From: Alphaproteobacteria bacterium
GTDB lineage: Bacteria; Pseudomonadota; Alphaproteobacteria; RS24
Reading direction: 5' to 3'
NCBI GenBank assembly: GCA_022426245.1
Contig: JAKMDW010000021.1
Coordinates: 1 to 37,513, forward strand
Length of the DNA stretch: 37,513 bases
The position numbers were made by a program, and so were the translations under genes. The stretch's first letter is position 1, and every line of letters begins with the position of its first letter. The notes under the pieces were generated by a model, which searched no databases, was not told the DNA's origin, and saw nothing but the letters and a program-made list of their open reading frames with translations. This document shows positions 25,619 through 35,235 of the stretch, piece by piece.

Positions 25619-26236
25619 ATGAAGATAATGACAGATGATGTCATCAAGGGGGACGCTTCTCTGGAAGACGTTTCGGGTCACGACGTTTCGGCTGAAGAAG
25701 GCGGCACCGCTCATTTGCTGGCGCCCGGTCCGGCGCGCCCCTATCTCGACTTGGTGCAGCCGCTCATTGACGGGCTGGGGTTTCAGCTTTTGCGCATTCG
25801 CATGACCGGGGATGATGGCAAAATGGTGTTGCAGATAATGGCCGAAAATGACGAGCACGGTCTAACGATTGAGCAATGCGAGACCATCAGCCATGCCGTG
25901 TCGGATATGCTGGATGTCGAAAACCCGATTGCCGGGGCTTATGCGCTGGAAGTCTCGTCACCCGGTGTGGCGCGGCCTTTAACCCGCGCTGTCGATTTTG
26001 AACGCTGGGTCGGTTATGAGGCCAAGCTGGGCGTTAAACAGGCGATTGAAGGCCAGCGGCGCTTTCGCGGGTTGGTTGAGGGCTTCGCCGATGGCGAAGC
26101 GCGTTTGCAGGTGAGCTTGGAAGGGTTTAGCGAGCCGCAGGTTTTGGGTTTTGCGCTGGAAAATATTGCTGAGGCGCGACTTGTGCCCGATGAAACGGAA
26201 TTAAAGGCGAGCTTGCGGGCCGCTAAAGGAAAATGA
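25619..26236 (+). CDS. rimP: Ribosome maturation factor RimP
   Basis: Needed for 30S subunit maturation, binding near S12 and S19. The protein is 205 residues, somewhat long because of an acidic N-terminal extension of about 35 residues. The first domain runs from PYLDLVQPLIDGLGFQLLRI (about 40-60), with LTIEQCETISHAVSDMLDVE and YALEVSSPGVARPLTRAVDF (about 107-126), a RimP hallmark. A C-terminal Sm-like barrel (about 128-200) follows. ATG 25619 and ATG 25628 are both possible; GAGAGGAAG just upstream fits either imperfectly. It is first gene of the rimP-nusA-ylxR-infB-rbfA-truB-rpsO operon. Between it and nusA a 6-bp hairpin (TATCCC/GGGATA, 26239-26264) is present. Confidence 0.93.
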   Translation: MKIMTDDVIKGDASLEDVSGHDVSAEEGGTAHLLAPGPARPYLDLVQPLIDGLGFQLLRIRMTGDDGKMVLQIMAENDEHGLTIEQCETISHAVSDMLDVENPIAGAYALEVSSPGVARPLTRAVDFERWVGYEAKLGVKQAIEGQRRFRGLVEGFADGEARLQVSLEGFSEPQVLGFALENIAEARLVPDETELKASLRAAKGK

Positions 26237-26285
26237 TTTATCCCCGCTCAGAACGGGTGGGATAGGCTAATTTTAGGAGACGAAA

Positions 26286-28031
26286 ATGGCGAGTGGAATT
26301 AGTGCAAATAAGCTGGAATTGCTGCAAATTGCCGATGCGGTCGCGCGCGAAAAAGGCATTGAAATGGATATTGTGCTGTCGGCTATGGCCGATGCCATCC
26401 AGAAAGCGGCGAAAGCGCGCTATGGTCAGGAAAATGATATTCGTGTCGATATCGACCCGAAGACCGGTGAGACCAAATTGCTGCGCGTTGTGACGGTTGT
26501 TGAATTGGTTGAGAATGACGATACCGAGATTTCACTGGCCATCGCGCAACGCGATAATGCCGATGCCAAGCTGGGCGATGAGGTGATTGATGAATTGCCA
26601 CCGGTTGAATTTGGCCGCATCGCGACGCAAGCCGCCAAACAAGTGATTGTGCAGCGCGTGCGCGAAGCCGAGCGCGAGCGTCAATATGAAGAATTTAAAG
26701 ACCGCGTTGGCGAAATTATCAATGGTGTCGTCAAGCGCGTTGAATATGGCAATGCAGTGCTCGATTTGGGGCGCAGCGAAGCAGTGGTGCGCCGCGATAA
26801 TCTTATTCCGCGCGAGGTGTTTCGCCCGGGCGACCGTATTCGCGCCTATATTCAAAATGTGCGCCGCGAACAGCGCGGCCCGCAGGTGATTTTGTCACGC
26901 ACCGATCCGGCTTTCATGTCGAAACTCTTTATGCAGGAAGTGCCTGAAATTTATGATGGCGTGATTGAGGTGCGTGCCGTCGCCCGTGATCCGGGCAGCC
27001 GCGCCAAAATCGGTGTTATCTCAAATGACCCGGGCATTGACCCGGTTGGCGCGTGCGTTGGCATGCGCGGCAGCCGTGTGCAGGCTGTGGTCAATGAATT
27101 GCAGGGTGAAAAAGTTGATATTATTCCGTGGTCGCCTGACCCGGCGGCTTTCATCGTTAATGCTCTGGCACCGGCCGAGGTCACCAAAGTGGTGCTGGAC
27201 GAAGATGTGCAGCGCATTGAAGTTGTCGTGCCCGATGAGCAATTGAGCTTGGCCATTGGGCGACGCGGGCAAAATGTGCGCCTCGCTTCGCAACTGACCG
27301 GTTGGGATATTGATATTATGACGGAGGCGCAGGAAAGCGAACGCCGTCAAACGGAATTTGCCGAACGCACGGCTTTGTTTATGGACGCGCTTGATGTTGA
27401 TGAGATGATTGCTCAGCTTTTGGCCTCCGAGGGTTTTGCCACGGTTGAGGAAGTGGCTTATGTGCCGGTCGAAGAGATTACCTATATTGAGGGTTTTGAC
27501 GAGGAAACCGCGCAGGAAATTCAAAACCGTGCCCGCGACCATCTCGACCGTGAAAACGAGAAGCTTGATGCACAGCGCAAAGAAATGGGCGTTGGGGATG
27601 ATTTGGCGGCAATGGAAGGCCTGACGCCTGCCATGCTGGTGCGTTTGGGTGAAAACGATATTAAATCGCTTGAGGATTTCGCTGGTTGTGTGACCGATGA
27701 TTTAACCGGCTGGTTTGAAACCGTTGAGCGTCGCCGGGTTCGCCAAGACGGTATTTTGGATGGTTTTGATATTAATGCCGAGGAAGCCGAAAACATGATC
27801 ATGGCGGCGCGTGTTGAGGCCGGTTGGATTACCCAAGCCGAGCTTGACCAGCAGCGCGCCGATGAAGCCGCGCGCGCCGCAGAAGAGGCCGCCGCCGCTG
27901 CCGAAGAAGCCGGTGCGGGCGAGGCCGGTGAAGCAGTGGCTCAGACAGCCAGTGATGTTTTCGGTGAAAAACCGGCAGCACCGGAAGCGCCTGCTGAAGC
28001 CGCGACCTCGGCTGAGCCGTCGGCAGAATAA
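26286..28031 (+). CDS. nusA: Transcription termination/antitermination factor NusA
   Basis: RNA polymerase-associated factor that affects pausing, termination and rRNA antitermination. The protein is 581 residues. The N-terminal RNA-polymerase-binding domain covers about 1-130. An S1 domain (about 133-200) begins [20 protein letters not shown]. Two KH domains (about 230-345) contain [20 protein letters not shown] and [20 protein letters not shown]. Two C-terminal helix-hairpin-helix/acidic repeats lie at about 370-520, then an Ala/Glu-rich tail of about 60 residues. The start has TAGGAGA 6 bases upstream. NusA may act on the terminator-like element in its own operon leader, as inferred for such leaders elsewhere; nothing in the sequence proves it here. 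Confidence 0.96.
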   Translation: MASGISANKLELLQIADAVAREKGIEMDIVLSAMADAIQKAAKARYGQENDIRVDIDPKTGETKLLRVVTVVELVENDDTEISLAIAQRDNADAKLGDEVIDELPPVEFGRIATQAAKQVIVQRVREAERERQYEEFKDRVGEIINGVVKRVEYGNAVLDLGRSEAVVRRDNLIPREVFRPGDRIRAYIQNVRREQRGPQVILSRTDPAFMSKLFMQEVPEIYDGVIEVRAVARDPGSRAKIGVISNDPGIDPVGACVGMRGSRVQAVVNELQGEKVDIIPWSPDPAAFIVNALAPAEVTKVVLDEDVQRIEVVVPDEQLSLAIGRRGQNVRLASQLTGWDIDIMTEAQESERRQTEFAERTALFMDALDVDEMIAQLLASEGFATVEEVAYVPVEEITYIEGFDEETAQEIQNRARDHLDRENEKLDAQRKEMGVGDDLAAMEGLTPAMLVRLGENDIKSLEDFAGCVTDDLTGWFETVERRRVRQDGILDGFDINAEEAENMIMAARVEAGWITQAELDQQRADEAARAAEEAAAAAEEAGAGEAGEAVAQTASDVFGEKPAAPEAPAEAATSAEPSAE

Positions 28032-28080
28032 TGGCCCGCCGGTCCGACCCATTAGAGAAACCAGGAAGCAAAAGGCGTTT

Positions 28081-28641
28081 ATGCACAAAACATGTCATAT
28101 CTCCGGCGCACAGGGTGAAGCGGGCAATATGCTTCGTTTCGTCCACGCGCCTGATGACGGGGTTCTAACCCCCGATTTGGCAGCGCGTCTGCCGGGCGAT
28201 GACATCTGGTTGGCCAATCGAAAAGATTTGGTCGAAAAATTGGCGGCGGATAAGACGTTTGACACGCCCAGCGATTTGCCCGAACGGGTCGAAAAACTGA
28301 TGCGCCAGCATTTAGGGTCATTATTTGCTTTGGCACGCAAAGCCGGTGAACTGGTGATCGGCTTTACCAAAACCGAGGCGGGGCTGAAAGCCGGCCGCAT
28401 CAGCTTGCTTATTGCCGCGCATGATGGCGCGGAAGATGGGCGAAAGAAATTGGCGAATAAGGCAAAAGCAGCCGGAATTGACTGCTTCACGCTTTTGAGC
28501 AGTGAAGAATTGGGCATGGCCTTAGGCCAGTCAAATGTGATACATGCAGGGCTCACCGATGTTGGTTGGGCCGAGCGCATTAACCGCGACGCCGGGCGGC
28601 TTGCCGCCTATTTGGGTGACACGGGATGGGAGACTGAGTGA
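28081..28641 (+). CDS. ylxR: YlxR-domain RNA-binding protein with L7Ae-like C-terminal domain
   Basis: Two-domain protein of 186 residues from ATG 28081. The YlxR domain (about 1-70) contains KTCHISG, then MLRFVHAPDDGVLTPDLAAR and LPGDDIWLANRKDLVEK. The second domain (about 78-186) has LGSLFALARKAGELVIGFTK and the downstream ISLLIAAHDGAEDGRKKL, typical of L7Ae/L30e-type RNA-binding proteins. This fusion is usual in alphaproteobacteria, whereas the two parts are separate (ylxR, ylxQ) in Firmicutes. The start is unsure: ATG 28081 leaves only three residues before the conserved Cys, and no better in-frame start is seen upstream without running into nusA. The stop is directly followed by the infB ATG. 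Confidence 0.85.
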   Translation: MHKTCHISGAQGEAGNMLRFVHAPDDGVLTPDLAARLPGDDIWLANRKDLVEKLAADKTFDTPSDLPERVEKLMRQHLGSLFALARKAGELVIGFTKTEAGLKAGRISLLIAAHDGAEDGRKKLANKAKAAGIDCFTLLSSEELGMALGQSNVIHAGLTDVGWAERINRDAGRLAAYLGDTGWETE

Positions 28642-31146
28642 ATGAGCGACGCAGAAACCGGCGATGAAGGCCAAAAAGAAGACGGCGGCAAGGGTAAAAC
28701 CCTGTCACTGAAGCGCACTGTCGAAAGCGGGCAAGTGCGTCAAAGCTTCTCGCATGGCCGCTCGAAATCTGTGTTGGTTGAAAAGCGCCGTAAGCGCATT
28801 GTTAAGCCGGGTCAAGAGGGCGCTGAAGCTGCGCCGGAAGTATCGGAAACACCGGAGGCGAAGGGCGCAGCGCCGAGAGAGGCCGCACCGGCGAAACCGC
28901 AAATGCCCGATGGGCTCTCAAAAGCCGAACAAGAAAAGCGTCTCGCCGCCGTGGCTGAGGCCAAAACGCGGGCTGTTGAAGAAGCCAAGCAGACTGAGAT
29001 TGATACCAAACGCCGCGCTGAGGAAGATGCGCGCCGCGCTGAAGAGCGGGTGCAAATGGAAGCTGAAGAAGCGCGTTTGGCCGAAGAAAAGGCGCGCAAA
29101 GTGAAAACCAAACCGGTGGTCGAGGCTGCGCCCGAGGCTGACCGCTCGGTCAAGCCGGCTGTGCGCCGCCCGGCTGACGAGGAAAAACGCCGCGCCGAAG
29201 AGAAAAAACGCACCACTGCTGAAAAACGCGGTGCTGCCGGAGAGCGACGTCGCCGCGCCGGTAAGTTAACCATTAATGATGCGTTGAATGATGAGGAGCG
29301 TGTGCGCTCTTTGGCGTCTATGCGGCGTCGCCGTGAGCGCGAAAAGCGACAGGCCAATACCGGTGATAGCGGCGAAAAAGTGGCGCGCACCGTGCAATTG
29401 CCCGATACGATTACAATTCAGGAATTGGCAAATCGAATGGCCGAGCGCGCTGTTGATGTGATTAAAGTGCTGATGCAGCAAGGCGTGATGGCGCAGATCA
29501 ATGATGTGATTGATGCCGATACAGCGCAAATTGTCGCCGAGGATTTGGGTCACAAAGTGCGCCGCGTCTCGGAAAGCGATGTCGAGGATTCGATTGTCAC
29601 GGCCGATGATGATGATGGCGATAAGGCCCCGCGCCCGCCTGTTGTAACGGTGATGGGCCATGTTGACCACGGCAAGACCTCGCTTTTGGACGCGTTGCGT
29701 AAATCCAAAGTGGCTGATGGTGAAGCCGGAGGCATTACCCAGCATATTGGCGCTTATCAAACCGAAGCCACCAGCGGCGATTTAATTACGTTCATTGATA
29801 CGCCGGGTCACGCCGCCTTTACGGCGATGCGCGCGCGCGGTGCCAAGGTGACGGATATTGTTATTTTGGTTGTTGCCGGTGATGATGGTGTGATGCCGCA
29901 AACCATTGAGGCGATCAATCATGCCAAAGCGGCTGAAGCGCCGATGATTGTTGCGATCAACAAAATGGATAAGCCGGAAGCCGATGCCTCGCGGGTGAAA
30001 AATGAACTTTTGAGCCAAGAAGTTATCTCTGAGGATATGGGCGGTGATACGCAAATGATTGAGGTTTCGGCGCAAACCGGTGATGGCCTTGATAATTTGC
30101 TGGAAGCGGTGGCGCTGCAAGCCGAGCTTATGGAATTGCGCGCAAAAACCGACCGCGATGCCGAGGGTATTGTGATTGAAGCCAAGCTCGATAAAGGCCG
30201 CGGCGCGGTGGCAACGGTTCTGGTGCAACGCGGCACATTGAATGTTGGTGATATTTTTGTTGTCGGTCAAGAATCCGGCCGCGTGCGGGCATTGGTCAAT
30301 GACCGCGGTGAACAAGTGAAATCCGCCGGGCCGGCAACCCCTGTCGAAGTGCTGGGCGCCGGTGGTGCACCGGGCGCAGGCGAATTGCTGACGGTTGTTG
30401 AAAACGAAGCCAGTGCGCGTGAGGTGGCCGATTATCGCGCGCGCAAAGCCCGCGAACAGGCCACAATGGCCGGGCCGAAGGCGGCCTCTCTCGACCAGAT
30501 GATGAACCAGCTGCAAAATGCTGAACGCGCTGAAATGGCGCTGGTCGTTAAAGGCGATGTGCAAGGCTCGGTTGAGGCGATTGCCCAAGCGGCTGAGAAG
30601 CTTGGTAATGATGAAGTGTCGGCGCGCATTGTGCACACCGGCGTTGGCGGCATTACCGAAAGCGATGTCACTTTGGCCTCAGCTTCCAATGCGGTGGTGA
30701 TGGGCTTTAATGTGCGCGCCAATGGCCAAGCCCGCCAATCGGCGGAAGCGGCGGGCATTGAAATTCGCTATTACAATGTGATTTACGATCTCGTCGATGA
30801 CCTGAAAGCGGCCATGGCCGGTATGTTATCGCCTGACTTGCGTGAGACGGCACTGGGTAAAGCCAAAGTGTTGGAAGTGTTCGCGGTCGGCAAGGGCGAT
30901 AAGGCAGCCGGTTGTTTGATCGAGGATGGCATGGTGCGCCGTGGTGCCAAAGTGCGCCTCATTCGCGACGATATTGTTATCCATGAGGGTGAGTTGTCTT
31001 CTTTGCGTCGCTTTAAAGACGAGGTAAAAGAAGTGCCGTCGGGTCAAGAATGCGGTATGGCGTTCGAAAATTATGCCGATTTAAAAGCCGGTGACATTAT
31101 CGAATGTTATGAGGTCGAAGAAGTCGCCCGCACGCTGGACGATTAG
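28642..31146 (+). CDS. infB: Translation initiation factor IF-2
   Basis: GTPase that brings initiator tRNA to the 30S subunit and promotes subunit joining. The protein is 834 residues. A long charged N-terminal region (about 30-215) is rich in Glu, Ala, Lys and Arg, probably helical. The IF2 N-terminal domain follows, then the G domain with G1 GHVDHGKTS (about 339-347), G3 DTPGHAAF and G4 NKMDKPEAD. Domains II-IV include [20 protein letters not shown] and a C-terminal initiator-tRNA-binding barrel. The start is one base after the ylxR stop. Length and order are normal for alphaproteobacteria. Confidence 0.97.
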   Translation: MSDAETGDEGQKEDGGKGKTLSLKRTVESGQVRQSFSHGRSKSVLVEKRRKRIVKPGQEGAEAAPEVSETPEAKGAAPREAAPAKPQMPDGLSKAEQEKRLAAVAEAKTRAVEEAKQTEIDTKRRAEEDARRAEERVQMEAEEARLAEEKARKVKTKPVVEAAPEADRSVKPAVRRPADEEKRRAEEKKRTTAEKRGAAGERRRRAGKLTINDALNDEERVRSLASMRRRREREKRQANTGDSGEKVARTVQLPDTITIQELANRMAERAVDVIKVLMQQGVMAQINDVIDADTAQIVAEDLGHKVRRVSESDVEDSIVTADDDDGDKAPRPPVVTVMGHVDHGKTSLLDALRKSKVADGEAGGITQHIGAYQTEATSGDLITFIDTPGHAAFTAMRARGAKVTDIVILVVAGDDGVMPQTIEAINHAKAAEAPMIVAINKMDKPEADASRVKNELLSQEVISEDMGGDTQMIEVSAQTGDGLDNLLEAVALQAELMELRAKTDRDAEGIVIEAKLDKGRGAVATVLVQRGTLNVGDIFVVGQESGRVRALVNDRGEQVKSAGPATPVEVLGAGGAPGAGELLTVVENEASAREVADYRARKAREQATMAGPKAASLDQMMNQLQNAERAEMALVVKGDVQGSVEAIAQAAEKLGNDEVSARIVHTGVGGITESDVTLASASNAVVMGFNVRANGQARQSAEAAGIEIRYYNVIYDLVDDLKAAMAGMLSPDLRETALGKAKVLEVFAVGKGDKAAGCLIEDGMVRRGAKVRLIRDDIVIHEGELSSLRRFKDEVKEVPSGQECGMAFENYADLKAGDIIECYEVEEVARTLDD

Positions 31147-31163
31147 AGCGCGGCTTTTAAACA

Positions 31164-31589
31164 ATGAACAAGCAAAGAAGCGGTCGGGAAGCAAGCCAGC
31201 GGCAATTGCGGGTCGGTGAGGTGCTGCGCCAACGCTTGAGCGATGTGCTGCATCGCTTTGATTTTGAGCCGAAAGCGCTAAAGCGCGCCACTTTGACGGT
31301 TACTGAAGTGCGCATCAGCCCTGACCTCAGGCGCGCCACGGCGTTTGTTATGCCGCTGGGTGGCGAAAATGCCGAGGTGATTGTTAAATTGCTCAATCAA
31401 GAAGTGCCACGCTTGAAAAAAACCGTGCTGAGCGGCTTGCATTTGAAATACGCGCCCGATTTCAGCTTCCGCGTCGATGATAGTTTTGACCGCGCCGCCG
31501 AGATGGATCATTTGCTGGCGCAAAATGATGTGCAGCGCGACCTGTCGCAAGATGAACAAGACCAAAATTCAGAGCATAAGGACGGCTAA
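31164..31589 (+). CDS. rbfA: 30S ribosome-binding factor RbfA
   Basis: Binds the 30S subunit near the 16S 5' helix and assists late maturation and cold adaptation. The protein is 141 residues. The KH-like fold shows RQLRVGEVLRQRLSDVLHR, VTEVRISPDLRRATAFVMPL and a downstream helix ending RLKKTVLSGLHLKYAPDFSF, all typical. The acidic C-terminal tail (LSQDEQDQNSEHKDG) is longer than in E. coli but common in alphaproteobacteria. It begins 17 bases after infB, and its TAA overlaps the truB ATG by one base. Confidence 0.94.
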   Translation: MNKQRSGREASQRQLRVGEVLRQRLSDVLHRFDFEPKALKRATLTVTEVRISPDLRRATAFVMPLGGENAEVIVKLLNQEVPRLKKTVLSGLHLKYAPDFSFRVDDSFDRAAEMDHLLAQNDVQRDLSQDEQDQNSEHKDG

Positions 31590-32506
31590 TGGGGCGGCGC
31601 AAAAAAGGCCGCGCCATTTCGGGTTGGGTCAATCTCGACAAGCCGCTTGAATTGGGCTCGACCCCTGCTGTCAGTCAAATCCGCCGCCTTTTTGATGCTC
31701 AAAAAGCCGGTCACGCCGGCACGCTTGACCCGCTGGCCACCGGCATTTTGCCGATTGCGTTGGGCGAGGCGACCAAAACCGTTTCATTCATGCAAGACGC
31801 CGCCAAAACCTATGAGGTGGTGGTGGTGTTTGGTGCGGCGACTAGCACAGATGACCGCGAGGGCGAGGTGATTGCCAGCAGTGAGGCGCGCCCTGAGACG
31901 GGCGATATCGAAGCCGCTCTGGCGCAATTTACCGGTGAGATTTCGCAAATCCCGCCGCAATTTTCAGCCCTCAAGAAAGACGGCAAGCGGGCTTATGATT
32001 TGGTCCGCTCCGGTGAAACCGTCGCGCTGAAAGCACGCGCGGTGCGCATCGATGCCATTGCGCTGCTGCAACGCCCAGATAAAGACCATGTAAAGCTTAA
32101 AATTGACTGCGGCAAAGGCGTTTATATTCGTTCGCTGGCCCGCGATTTAGGCTCGGTTTTGGGGGGTTTTGCGCATGTCGGCGCGCTGCGGCGCACGCGT
32201 GTCGGGCCTTTTGACGAAAAAACAGCTTTAGGGCTGGAAAAGCTGACCGCTTTAGGCCATATTGCCCCCGATTTGGCGGCTCTGGATGCCTGCCTGTTAC
32301 CGCTCGAGACCGCGCTGGACGACATCCCGGCATTGGCCTTGGACGATGACACAGCGTCCCGCATTAAGCAGGGGCAAGCCATATCACCGCCGGATCCGGT
32401 TTCCCCGGGTCACGTGCTTCTCACCCATCAGGGGCAGGCTTTGGCCATTGCCACGATGCGAGAAGAGAGCGGGCTTTTACAGCCGCGGCGTGTTTTCAAT
32501 CTCTAA
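31589..32506 (+). CDS. truB: tRNA pseudouridine(55) synthase TruB
   Basis: Makes pseudouridine 55 in the T-loop of most tRNAs. The protein is 305 residues. The N-terminal motif is SGWVNLDKPLELGSTPAV, and the catalytic Asp lies in KAGHAGTLDPLATGILPIA (about residue 46-50). GKRAYDLVRSGE and KIDCGKGVYIRSLARDLG follow, then the C-terminal PUA-like portion. It starts by overlapping the rbfA stop. Just after its stop lies the structured rpsO leader. Confidence 0.96.
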   Translation: MGRRKKGRAISGWVNLDKPLELGSTPAVSQIRRLFDAQKAGHAGTLDPLATGILPIALGEATKTVSFMQDAAKTYEVVVVFGAATSTDDREGEVIASSEARPETGDIEAALAQFTGEISQIPPQFSALKKDGKRAYDLVRSGETVALKARAVRIDAIALLQRPDKDHVKLKIDCGKGVYIRSLARDLGSVLGGFAHVGALRRTRVGPFDEKTALGLEKLTALGHIAPDLAALDACLLPLETALDDIPALALDDDTASRIKQGQAISPPDPVSPGHVLLTHQGQALAIATMREESGLLQPRRVFNL

Positions 32507-32508
32507 TA

Positions 32509-32532
32509 CGGGGCCTAAATCCCGAAGGAGGC
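32509..32532 (+). promoter_or_regulatory. Possible folded S15-binding leader overlapping the rpsO ribosome-binding site
   Basis: CGGG (32509-32512) can pair with CCCG (32521-32524). The loop bases GCCT (32513-32516) can pair with AGGC (32529-32532), which includes part of the Shine-Dalgarno GGAGG. The two pairings interleave as in a pseudoknot, although there is no linker base between the first strands, so they may instead be alternative hairpins. S15 is known to repress its own mRNA in several bacteria. Confidence 0.4.
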
Positions 32533-32536
32533 TACG

Positions 32537-32806
32537 ATGTCGATAACGCTTGAGCGCAAAGCTGCGCTGATTAAAGAATATGCCACTGTTGACGGCGACA
32601 CAGGTTCGCCCGAAGTCCAAGTGGCTATTTTGTCGGAACGCATTTCCAATTTGACCGAACACTTCAAAATCCATGCGAAGGATAATCATTCGCGCCGTGG
32701 TTTGTTGAAGCTGGTCAGCCAACGTCGCCGTCTGCTCGATTACGTAAAAGACCGCGACAATGCACGCTATCAAGAGCTGATTAAGCGTTTGGGCTTGCGC
32801 CGATAA
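32537..32806 (+). CDS. rpsO: 30S ribosomal protein S15
   Basis: Primary 16S rRNA-binding protein of the central domain. The protein is 89 residues, exactly the usual length. Landmarks are [20 protein letters not shown] (about 21-40), then [20 protein letters not shown] with [10 protein letters not shown], the rRNA-contacting core. It has a very strong Shine-Dalgarno (GAAGGAGG, 32524-32531). It follows truB by 30 bases, so it may be read through from the rimP operon. A strong terminator follows at 32811, which separates it from pnp. Confidence 0.98.
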   Translation: MSITLERKAALIKEYATVDGDTGSPEVQVAILSERISNLTEHFKIHAKDNHSRRGLLKLVSQRRRLLDYVKDRDNARYQELIKRLGLRR

Positions 32807-32810
32807 GCTT

Positions 32811-32850
32811 AAGGCCGGCTCTTTTTCAAAGGGCCGGCTTTTGCCTTTTG
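32811..32850 (+). terminator. Intrinsic terminator after rpsO
   Basis: A 14-bp stem (left arm 32811-32824, right arm 32828-32841, core GCCGGC on both sides, two G-T pairs, TTC loop) is followed by TTTTGCCTTTT. It begins 4 bases after the rpsO stop and would end most operon transcripts, so pnp needs readthrough or its own promoter. Confidence 0.85.
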
Positions 32851-32880
32851 GCATGATTTATGTCGTCTTGGGCCAGACGG

Positions 32881-32940
32881 GTTTTTCGACATGGGGTCGA
32901 AAAAACATGTGGATGAGAACCGGCCCTTTTCAAGGTTCTC
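32881..32940 (+). promoter_or_regulatory. Two hairpins in the pnp leader (possible RNase III / PNPase autoregulation site)
   Basis: Hairpin 1: TTTTTCGAC (32882-32890) pairs with GTCGAAAAA (32896-32904), a 9-bp stem with loop ATGGG. Hairpin 2: GAGAACC (32915-32921) pairs with GGTTCTC (32934-32940), 7 bp with a 12-base loop. GGGCC (32870-32874) could also pair with GGCCC (32922-32926) around hairpin 1. They lie about 100 bases before the pnp start. In E. coli the pnp leader is cut by RNase III and then degraded by PNPase. I see no clear promoter in the rest of this 230-base gap; only TATAAA at 32981-32986 stands out. Confidence 0.5.
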
Positions 32941-33036
32941 TAAGATATGCCGCAGGGAAGCGGTTTTGGCGATGGCTGCATATAAATGATGCCTTTTATG
33001 TGAGGCAGGGGCAGCATCGCCGTGAAGGAAAATTGG

Positions 33037-35163
33037 ATGTTTGATATTACCCGTGAAGAAATTGAATGGGGCGGTCGTACGCTGACACTGGAAACCGGAC
33101 GCGTTGCGCGTCAGGCCGATGGTGCGGTGCTGGCCACTTATGGGGAAACCTCAGTATTGGCGACAGTGGTTGCCGACAGAAGCCCGAAGCCGGGCCTCGA
33201 CTTTTTCCCCCTTACTGTGAATTACCAAGAAAAAGCCTATGCCGCCTGTAAAGTACCGGGCGGTTATTTTAAGCGCGAAGGGCGGCCGAGCGAAAAAGAG
33301 ACATTGGTCTCGCGCCTCATTGACCGACCCATTCGCCCGCTTTTTGTCAAAGGCTTTAAAAACGAAACCCAAGTGATTGCGACCGTGGTCAGCCATGATT
33401 TGGAAAATGATGCTGATATTGTCGCTTTGGTCGCCGTATCGGCTGCCTTGACCATTTCAGGCATACCGTTTCAAGGCCCGATTGGTGGCGCGCGCGTTGG
33501 CTTTATTGACGGCGCTTATGTGCTCAACCCGACCATTGAACAAATGGACGAAACCTCTTTGGACCTGATTGTCGCCGGCACACAAGACGCTGTGTTGATG
33601 GTGGAAAGCCAAGCCGATGAGCTGTCGGAAGACGTCATGCTGGGCGCGGTCATGTATGGCCATAAAGAGTTCCAGCCGGTGATTGATGCGTGTATTCGCA
33701 TGGCCGAAAAAGCCGCTAAAGAGCCGCGCGATGTGCCGCAAAGCGATGATAGCGAATTGCAATCAAAAGTTGCGGGCATTGCTCAAGACGGCTTGAAAGC
33801 CGCTTATCAGGAAGCCGATAAGCAAACCCGTCAGGGAAAAATCGCTGAACTGCGCGATGCGGTTACCGCCGAATTGGTGGCAGATGACGCCAGCCCGGAC
33901 GAGAAAAATGCCGTTTCCGGTGCCTTTAAAGGTTTGGAAAGCGACATTGTGCGGGGCGATATTCTCGATACGGAAAAACGTATTGACGGTCGTGGCCTTG
34001 CTGATGTGCGCGCGATTGTATCTGAAGTCGGCGTGTTGCCGCGCACGCATGGCTCCAGCCTGTTTACGCGTGGTGAAACGCAAGCGCTGGTCGTGGCCAC
34101 TTTGGGCACGGGCGATGACGAGCAATTTGTCGATGCGCTGGAAGGCACATATCGCGAAAACTTTATGTTGCATTACAACTTCCCGCCCTATTCGGTTGGC
34201 GAGACGGGTCGCGTCGGCTTTACCGGTCGTCGTGAAATCGGTCACGGCAAGCTCGCTTGGCGCGCGCTGAAGGCCATGCTGCCGAGCAAGGATGAGTTCC
34301 CTTACACTTTGCGCCTGGTTTCTGAGGTGACTGAGAGTAACGGGTCGTCTTCTATGGCAACGGTTTGCGGCTCTTCGCTGGCGATGATGGATGCCGGTGT
34401 GCCGCTGAAAAAACCGGTCGCCGGTATCGCTATGGGTCTTATCAAAGAGGGCGATCGTTTCGCCGTTCTGTCCGATATTCTCGGTGATGAAGACCATTTG
34501 GGTGATATGGACTTTAAAGTGGCGGGGACGCAAGACGGTGTCACCTCGCTGCAAATGGACATTAAAATCACCGGCATTACCGAAGAGATTATGCAAGTGG
34601 CACTCGACCAAGCAAAGGGTGGCCGCACCCATATTCTCGGTGAAATGTCGAAAGCACTGACCTCAGCGCGTGATGAAATGGGTGAATATGCGCCCAAGAT
34701 TGAAACCATCCAAGTGCCGCAGGATAAAATCCGCGAAGTTATCGGCACAGGCGGCAAGGTCGTGCGCGAGATTGTCGAAACCTCAGGCGCGAAAATTGAT
34801 ATTGGCGATGACGGTTTGATTAAGGTTGCCTCGTCTGATGCGGCGGCGATTAAATCGGCCCTCGACCAGATCAATTCAATCGTCGCTGAGCCGGAAGTCG
34901 GCTTGATTTATGAAGGCACGGTTGTGAAAACCATGGATTTTGGCGCCTTTGTCAATTTCTTCGGTAAGCGCGACGGGCTGGTGCATATTTCGCAACTGGC
35001 CGACCACCGCGTCGAGAACACCTCCGATATCGTTAAAGAAGGTGACACGGTGAAGGTCAAGCTGGTCGGTTTCGATGACCGCGGCAAGGTGCGCCTGTCG
35101 ATGAAAGTCGTTGACCAAGAAACCGGTGAAGACCTTGAGGGCAAGTCGTCTGACGACGACTAG
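33037..35163 (+). CDS. pnp: Polyribonucleotide nucleotidyltransferase (PNPase)
   Basis: Phosphorolytic 3'-5' exoribonuclease of the degradosome. The protein is 708 residues. It has two RNase PH domains, the first starting [20 protein letters not shown] and the second near residue 310 ([20 protein letters not shown]). They are joined by an all-alpha linker. The C-terminal KH domain has [20 protein letters not shown] (about 566-585) and the S1 domain begins [20 protein letters not shown] (about 628-647). ATG 33037 is chosen over GTG 33022 because AAGGAA sits 8 bases upstream and the homologous N-terminus starts MFDI. It ends 22 bases before a strong terminator shared with convergent fabB. Confidence 0.97.
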   Translation: MFDITREEIEWGGRTLTLETGRVARQADGAVLATYGETSVLATVVADRSPKPGLDFFPLTVNYQEKAYAACKVPGGYFKREGRPSEKETLVSRLIDRPIRPLFVKGFKNETQVIATVVSHDLENDADIVALVAVSAALTISGIPFQGPIGGARVGFIDGAYVLNPTIEQMDETSLDLIVAGTQDAVLMVESQADELSEDVMLGAVMYGHKEFQPVIDACIRMAEKAAKEPRDVPQSDDSELQSKVAGIAQDGLKAAYQEADKQTRQGKIAELRDAVTAELVADDASPDEKNAVSGAFKGLESDIVRGDILDTEKRIDGRGLADVRAIVSEVGVLPRTHGSSLFTRGETQALVVATLGTGDDEQFVDALEGTYRENFMLHYNFPPYSVGETGRVGFTGRREIGHGKLAWRALKAMLPSKDEFPYTLRLVSEVTESNGSSSMATVCGSSLAMMDAGVPLKKPVAGIAMGLIKEGDRFAVLSDILGDEDHLGDMDFKVAGTQDGVTSLQMDIKITGITEEIMQVALDQAKGGRTHILGEMSKALTSARDEMGEYAPKIETIQVPQDKIREVIGTGGKVVREIVETSGAKIDIGDDGLIKVASSDAAAIKSALDQINSIVAEPEVGLIYEGTVVKTMDFGAFVNFFGKRDGLVHISQLADHRVENTSDIVKEGDTVKVKLVGFDDRGKVRLSMKVVDQETGEDLEGKSSDDD

Positions 35164-35184
35164 GCCAAACCAAAATGAATACAG

Positions 35185-35216
35185 AAAAGGGCGGGATTTA
35201 TTCCCGCCCTTTTTTT
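35185..35216. terminator. Strong intrinsic terminator between convergent pnp and fabB
   Basis: GGGCGGGA (35189-35196) and TCCCGCCC (35202-35209) form a perfect 8-bp GC-rich stem with a TTTAT loop. T7 follows on the plus strand and AAAA precedes it. It is an excellent terminator for pnp and could also serve fabB on the minus strand, where the shorter T4 would follow. Confidence 0.9.
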
Positions 35217-35235
35217 GATGATTTACAGCGCCGCT

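Noticed and set aside
27811-28080. Upstream extension of ylxR into nusA
   Set aside because: The extension is antiparallel in composition to a Pro/Arg-rich shadow frame of the nusA tail and has no YlxR similarity.
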